Assembly: GCA_020353115.1 (NCBI GenBank) | Contig: CP070687.1 | Location: 135,660-147,409 of the forward strand | Direction of reading: 5' to 3' | Source of the DNA: Bacteroidales bacterium | GTDB lineage: Bacteria; Bacteroidota; Bacteroidia; Bacteroidales; VadinHA17 | DNA: 11,750 bases | Part shown: positions 8,000 to 11,750 of the stretch, in pieces | How positions within the stretch are numbered: the first letter of the stretch is position 1 | Layout: each line of letters opens with the position of its first letter | Position numbers and translations under genes: made by a program | Notes under the pieces: model-generated | The model's database searches: none | What the model saw: the letters and a program-made list of their open reading frames with translations, nothing else | What the model was told of the DNA's origin: nothing

Positions 8000-8235
8000 G
8001 CCGAAGCAACGGCTCAGTGTGTGTCCATATCCACCAACCGGCAGTGCCGGCTTCCTGATGCATCAGAATCCTGTCGGTTTGACAGTCGGCTTCATGAGAA
8101 CCTGAACCTCTCCTGACGGTTCACCTGTCATAGGGACGAGAGGCAGACAAGCTCTACAAGGAGTCTCCCGGCGGGATAGAATTCATTACAACCAACAGCC
8201 CGAGAGGCCAAAAAACGGACTCTTCACAGCCTCTC
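8000..8235. other. Hairpin-dense, GC-richer block: candidate structured RNA or eroded mobile element
   Basis: Consecutive inverted repeats follow one another with few unpaired bases. They are GCCG/CGGC (8000-8013), CCGGC-AGT-GCCGG (8038-8050), a perfect 12-nt palindrome CTGATGCATCAG (8055-8066), CTGTC/GACAG (8071-8085) and TGAACC/GGTTCA (8103-8123). The last competes with CCTCTC/GAGAGG (8107-8143), which encloses TGAC/GTCA (8114-8130). Then come TCCC-GGC-GGGA (8166-8176) and a 7-bp stem GAGAGGC/GCCTCTC (8202-8235). The block is visibly GC-richer than its flanks and has no coding frame I believe. I do not recognise it as tmRNA, RNase P RNA, SRP RNA, a tRNA or a known riboswitch. A decayed 3' end of a group II intron is one possibility, but I cannot find a canonical domain V. 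The strand is undecided. Confidence 0.4.
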
Positions 8236-8296
8236 CTGGTGTCAATTATCACGTTTACAGTATTTTTGTCTCCGGAGGCACGAATCCTCTTTTTCC

Positions 8297-8321
8297 ATCC
8301 GAAAAAACGGATATGTTTTTT
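8297..8321 (+). terminator. Hairpin with T-tract, terminator-like on the plus strand
   Basis: ATCCG / CGGAT (8297-8301 and 8308-8312) form a 5-bp stem with an A6 loop, followed after three bases by T6 (8316-8321). The polarity fits a plus-strand transcript, yet no plus-strand gene ends nearby. It does not fit the minus-strand peptidase gene ending at 8412. It could end a transcript of the hairpin-dense block to its left. The stem is short, so termination is uncertain. Confidence 0.3.
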
Positions 8322-8411
8322 AACTGCACGACTTTGAAACGCGACCCGGCAAGTAACCGGTTTGTTATACTCCTGTACGTAATCTGTTGATCTTTAAACC
8401 CAATTGCTTGT

Positions 8412-10382
8412 TTACTGCTTCACCAGTTTCTGAACGGTTTTTTTCCCTTCTTCTTCGACAGTCAAAGTATAAAACCCCGGGGCAAGGAAGCCAACGGGAA
8501 TTGTAATATGTTCAGATTCTGTCCTGAAACTTGAATAAATTTTGCCGGACAGGTCTGAAATAACAACCATATGTTCCCGTTGCCTGCCGTAGAAATGAAT
8601 ATTGAGTTCTTGGGAGACAGGGTTTGGCCATATCCGGAAAAGTGTGGAAGGATCCGTGTCAAGATCGGGGATATAGTTGATTGAACTTACTTTTGCTAGT
8701 ATCCAGTTATACGGATCGAATTCCAGTGATTGTACTGTCGATGGTACCACGAAAGAAAAGTCCTGGATGGCCTGATCCTGGAAAACCCGGATAACCGTAT
8801 CTCCTCCTACATACGACAGCCGAAATTCGAGTGAGGTTTTAAACAAGGAGGTTTGAAAGGAAGAAGGAGACTGGATTGACCGGACCTTAAGCGTATCGGC
8901 ATTCTGGCTCCAGTTGATCTGAAATGTCGGGAAACCCCTTCCAAAGTACCACTGATCGAAGAAATCAGTAAAATCCATTGCGGATACTTCTTCAACAACT
9001 TCCCTGAAATCCAGACCGGTTGCAACACTGTCACCGTATTGCTTTATAAATTCCTTCAAGGATTTAAAGAAGAGCGAATCGTTATCCAGTTCAAACCGGA
9101 TCATATGGATTATCGCCGCACCTTTCTTATAGGAAAGGTTCCCGCTGAAAATCCGGCTAACATTTTCAATCTCTTCAAAGGGAACATAGACACTACCTTC
9201 CGGTTCCAGCATAGCCCTCTCCTGTGCATTGATAATCCAGTTATCGGCATCCTCCTGTGAGTACAGGTACTGATATGCCAGGTATTCGGTATAGGATGCA
9301 AATCCTTCATTAATCCAGATATCCATCCAGGTGGCACATGTAACATAATCACCAAACCACATATGACCAAGCTCATGAGCAACAAGATAAAAACGGAAAT
9401 CCAGAAGCGTCGTCATAGTCTGGTGTTCCATGCCACCACCCATGGGTGCTACACAATGTCCGTACTTCTCATCATAAAAGGGATAAAGAAGGAACAGGTC
9501 AGAATACAATTCAATAAGATCTATCGTATTATCGATCAGGGATTTATTTTCTGTGAGATATCCGGGAGTATCGTAAATATAGTTCTGTATAAGGATTGAA
9601 TCATTCAATCCTTCCGGTTTTGCATAAATACTATAATCCCGGTAATCGGCAATAGTGATCGATATCAGGTAGTACGCAATCGGGTGGTGGGATTTCCACT
9701 CATACCTGGTTTTATTGCCAATGGGAACAACATTGGTTAATATACCGTTCGATCCGGCCAAAAGCGAACTGTCTGTAGTAACAAATACATAAACCGAATC
9801 GGCTTTATCGGCAAGGTCCTGTTTGCAAGGGAACCACCCCAGGGCATTATAAGGTTCCGATAATGTCCATGTAACCTGATTTCCCCAAACCTGGTCGGTT
9901 CCAGTGGCCATTCCTGCAAAAAAACCTTGTGTCGGCACAGTTCCATGGTAGAAAACCTGAACGGAAAAATAATCTCCCTGAGGAATAGAGGTTTCAAGAT
10001 TAACAGTTACAATGTCGTCTCCCGTAATAAAGTTGTGTCTTACATCATCGACCAGAATCGAATCAACAGAAAGGGCCGAACTCAGCTCAAAAATGAAAGT
10101 CTGGAGCGATTGCACAACAGGTATGGCACCAATGGTAGTATTTCCTGAAATATGGGTTGAAGTGTTGTCTGCTTCAAGATCAAGAAAATAGAATTTCACA
10201 TCGTATTCATCCAATGCAGTTGTGTAATTTCCTGCCCGGGAATATATAAGATTCTCCTTCCCCTTTAAGATTTCCTCCATCCGGTCGGCACGATAATTTC
10301 TCTGTCCACGGGCCATCATGAAAGATAGGATGAACAGCAAAAAAAGAATTGCCCGTCTATTCATTTCAATAATCTTTCCCAT
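8412..10382 (-). CDS. Secreted M1-family metallopeptidase with T9SS C-terminal sorting domain
   Basis: Zinc aminopeptidase of the M1 (gluzincin) family, 656 aa. It has an N-terminal signal peptide (hydrophobic core 11-23, ending ARG-Q), a beta-rich M1 N-terminal domain (about 55-250) and a thermolysin-like catalytic domain. Zinc site: HELGH at 336-340 (His336, His340; catalytic Glu337) and Glu359 in NEGFASY. The exopeptidase motif is GGGMEH (315-320) in place of the classic GAMEN, and the transition-state Tyr is probably Tyr418 (LSYKKGAAI). Residues about 581-656 form a type A T9SS sorting domain: IWPNPVSQELNI, VVISDLSGKIYSS, LAPGFYTLTV and a closing KTVQKLVKQ. The product is thus likely exported through the Sec and type IX systems to the cell surface or medium. 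ATG at 10362-10364 (Met7) would give a tighter signal peptide and may be the true start. It is divergent from an exported M24 peptidase gene. Confidence 0.92.
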   Translation of the reverse strand: MGKIIEMNRRAILFLLFILSFMMARGQRNYRADRMEEILKGKENLIYSRAGNYTTALDEYDVKFYFLDLEADNTSTHISGNTTIGAIPVVQSLQTFIFELSSALSVDSILVDDVRHNFITGDDIVTVNLETSIPQGDYFSVQVFYHGTVPTQGFFAGMATGTDQVWGNQVTWTLSEPYNALGWFPCKQDLADKADSVYVFVTTDSSLLAGSNGILTNVVPIGNKTRYEWKSHHPIAYYLISITIADYRDYSIYAKPEGLNDSILIQNYIYDTPGYLTENKSLIDNTIDLIELYSDLFLLYPFYDEKYGHCVAPMGGGMEHQTMTTLLDFRFYLVAHELGHMWFGDYVTCATWMDIWINEGFASYTEYLAYQYLYSQEDADNWIINAQERAMLEPEGSVYVPFEEIENVSRIFSGNLSYKKGAAIIHMIRFELDNDSLFFKSLKEFIKQYGDSVATGLDFREVVEEVSAMDFTDFFDQWYFGRGFPTFQINWSQNADTLKVRSIQSPSSFQTSLFKTSLEFRLSYVGGDTVIRVFQDQAIQDFSFVVPSTVQSLEFDPYNWILAKVSSINYIPDLDTDPSTLFRIWPNPVSQELNIHFYGRQREHMVVISDLSGKIYSSFRTESEHITIPVGFLAPGFYTLTVEEEGKKTVQKLVKQ

Positions 10383-10446
10383 ATAAGTTTACGACTTTTT
10401 TTTGAATTGTTCGTATTTTTAAACAAACATTAACACAACACTCAAT
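10383..10446. promoter_or_regulatory. Divergent 64-nt promoter region of the two peptidase genes
   Basis: A short AT-rich spacer with a T8 run (10396-10403) between divergent start codons; it must hold both promoters. On the plus strand TATTTTTA (10414-10421) matches the Bacteroidota -7 box TAnnTTTG at 7/8, but no clear -33 TTTG sits at the right distance. On the minus strand TAATGTTTG is one base too long for the same box. The two promoters probably overlap, so the genes may be co-regulated. Confidence 0.4.
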
Positions 10447-11750
10447 ATGAAAAAACAGGTCTTATCAGCCATGCTGGTTCTTATTAATTTTCTTTTCATA
10501 ATCAATTCTGTTTTTTCCGGGGAATTGCTATTTGAGAAGCCAGAATACCGTATGCGACGGGAGAAACTAATGGATGCCATACCAGACGGGTTTGCTATTA
10601 TCCCAGGCTCCCGTCATGTAACCGGTTACGACATCTATTTTCAGAACAATGATTTTTTCTATTTCACCGGTGTTGAAATACCCAATTCGATCCTGATCAT
10701 TGATGGTGTAAGAAGGGAGAGCATTCTTTTCTTCACGATCGCTGAACGTTCAGCAGCTTCGGAAGGTATATCTCTTGATCTGGTAAGGGATCCTACGGAA
10801 TACACCGGAATCGAGAGGTACATGTCTTACGAACAATTTTCAAATACATTGTCGGGTCTTGCTGACCGGTACAAGGTGATCTATACCTCAATTTACCCGG
10901 AAGAATTGATCCGGGAATGCTCTTCTGAAAAGTTCAATGTCCTGAGAAGAGATGTAATGTTAAATGAATGGGATGGCAGGTTAACGCGTGAGCTTCAGTT
11001 TGTCAAGATCCTTAAAGAAAGGTTTCCACAAGCAGTTATACACGATTGTTCAAAAATGATATGGGACCTCAGAATCATCAAATCAAAAGCCGAGATTGAG
11101 CATTTGAGAAAAGTTGGTAAAATAGGAGTCAGGGCACATACAGAAATGATCAGGGCAACAAGACCCGGAATGTATGAATATGAAGTTGCCGCCCTCTTTG
11201 AGTATTACTGTAAGAAAGAAGGGGCAAGAGATCTGGCATATAATGTCATCATCAGTTCTGCGGAAAATCATCCCTATCTGCATTACTATAAGCACGATCG
11301 ATACCTCGTGGAAAACGATTTCCTGGTGGTTGATGCCGGACCGGATTTGGGGTATTATGACATTGATATTACCGTATCCTATCCGGCAAATGGAGAATTT
11401 ACTCCACGGCAGGAGGAAATCTATACGGCTTGCAACGAGATAGAGAAAGCATGTTTTAAATTCTATGCGCCCGGTCTTACCCGACAGGATGTTGGCAAGA
11501 AAGCCAAGGAATACCTGGTCTCCAAAGGATTCGACCTTTCCACGGATGTATATCAGAAAATGATGCGATATCTTGAAAACGGCGGTGTCAGTCATTATGT
11601 CGGGATGGCTGTTCATGATGTGGGTGGTTCTCCCCGGGATACCCTGAAAACCGGAATGGTGTTTGCGCTGGACATTCTGGCCGTTTTCCCCGACGAAGAT
11701 ATGGGTGTGCGGGTTGAAGATACCGTTGTAATAACGGAAAATGGCTGTGA
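10447..11750 (+). CDS. Exported M24-family Xaa-Pro aminopeptidase-like protein (3' end cut by window)
   Basis: Open from ATG at 10447 to the window end: 434 codons with no stop, so the gene continues beyond. A signal peptide covers about residues 1-24 (MKKQ, then a hydrophobic core, ending VFSG). An aminopeptidase P N-terminal domain follows (about 27-190: YRMRREKLMDAI, FFYFTGVEIP), then a pita-bread M24 domain from about 205. Metal ligands by alignment to E. coli PepP: Asp296 (VVDAGP), Asp307 (YDIDIT), His383 (SHYVGM), Asp409 where Glu is usual (FALDIL), and Glu424 (VRVEDT). His390 in VHDVGG is also kept. The expected role is removing an N-terminal residue before proline. The Glu-to-Asp change and DITVS in place of DITRT make this a divergent member; activity is likely but not certain. 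It may act with the divergent M1 peptidase in using external peptides. Confidence 0.9.
   Translation, partial: MKKQVLSAMLVLINFLFIINSVFSGELLFEKPEYRMRREKLMDAIPDGFAIIPGSRHVTGYDIYFQNNDFFYFTGVEIPNSILIIDGVRRESILFFTIAERSAASEGISLDLVRDPTEYTGIERYMSYEQFSNTLSGLADRYKVIYTSIYPEELIRECSSEKFNVLRRDVMLNEWDGRLTRELQFVKILKERFPQAVIHDCSKMIWDLRIIKSKAEIEHLRKVGKIGVRAHTEMIRATRPGMYEYEVAALFEYYCKKEGARDLAYNVIISSAENHPYLHYYKHDRYLVENDFLVVDAGPDLGYYDIDITVSYPANGEFTPRQEEIYTACNEIEKACFKFYAPGLTRQDVGKKAKEYLVSKGFDLSTDVYQKMMRYLENGGVSHYVGMAVHDVGGSPRDTLKTGMVFALDILAVFPDEDMGVRVEDTVVITENGC

Noticed and set aside
7860..8063. 67-codon minus-strand frame as a real gene
   Set aside because: There is no family match, no signal or membrane pattern that makes sense, its start lies in a palindrome and half of it overlaps the hairpin block. 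It is kept only as an observation.
8000..8235. Group II intron or known ncRNA as a firm call
   Set aside because: No canonical domain V (AGCC...GAAA...GGTT), no intron boundary and no reverse transcriptase frame are visible, and it does not match tmRNA, RNase P, SRP or tRNA patterns that I know. It is left as an unclassified structured block.
11083..11616. 177-codon minus-strand frame at the right end
   Set aside because: It is antisense to the M24 domain, which is open on the plus strand from 10447 to the window end and carries the metal ligands. The long antisense frame is a codon-usage by-product.
1..11750. CRISPR array, tRNA/rRNA genes, insertion sequence or defence system
   Set aside because: I saw no regularly spaced direct repeats, cloverleaf or rRNA sequence, transposase frame or defence-type domains. 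Apart from the structured block, the DNA is explained by ordinary metabolic genes.

Overview
The window looks like chromosomal DNA of a Bacteroidota species, probably a Bacteroidales/Marinilabiliales-type environmental lineage. The main evidence is a C-terminal type IX secretion (Por) sorting domain on a secreted M1 peptidase. Supporting evidence is the lack of Shine-Dalgarno sequences, AT-rich spacers between genes and moderate overall GC. The organism assignment is inference; there is no rRNA or other marker gene here.

The left two thirds form a galactose/galactoside locus. From the left: a small CBU_0592-like membrane protein (minus), then divergently a galactokinase (galK, plus), a sodium:solute symporter (SSS family, plus), and 7 nt later a two-helix 78-aa membrane protein that is probably its accessory partner. 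Converging on these is a very large exported GH2 beta-galactosidase-type enzyme (1264 aa, minus) with a LamG-like domain nested between the catalytic barrel and the rest of the protein. A plausible flow is: the GH2 enzyme frees galactose (or a related sugar) outside the inner membrane, the symporter imports it, and GalK phosphorylates it. galT, galE, mutarotase and SusC/SusD genes are not in the window, and several secondary sugar-contact residues in both the GH2 enzyme and the symporter differ from the lactose/galactose reference proteins, so the true substrate is open.

The right third is a peptidase pair. A secreted M1 metallopeptidase with a T9SS sorting tail (minus) and an exported M24 Xaa-Pro aminopeptidase-like protein (plus, cut by the window end) are divergent across a 64-nt spacer. 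Together they could trim peptides taken from outside the cell.

Between the two parts lies a ~690-nt stretch (7722-8411) without a convincing gene. Its central ~240 nt are GC-richer and packed with consecutive inverted repeats, followed by a hairpin with a T-tract on the plus strand. This is the least explained DNA in the window: a candidate structured RNA or the eroded end of a mobile element such as a group II intron. Otherwise the window reads as ordinary metabolic chromosome, and I see no new defence or mobile system.
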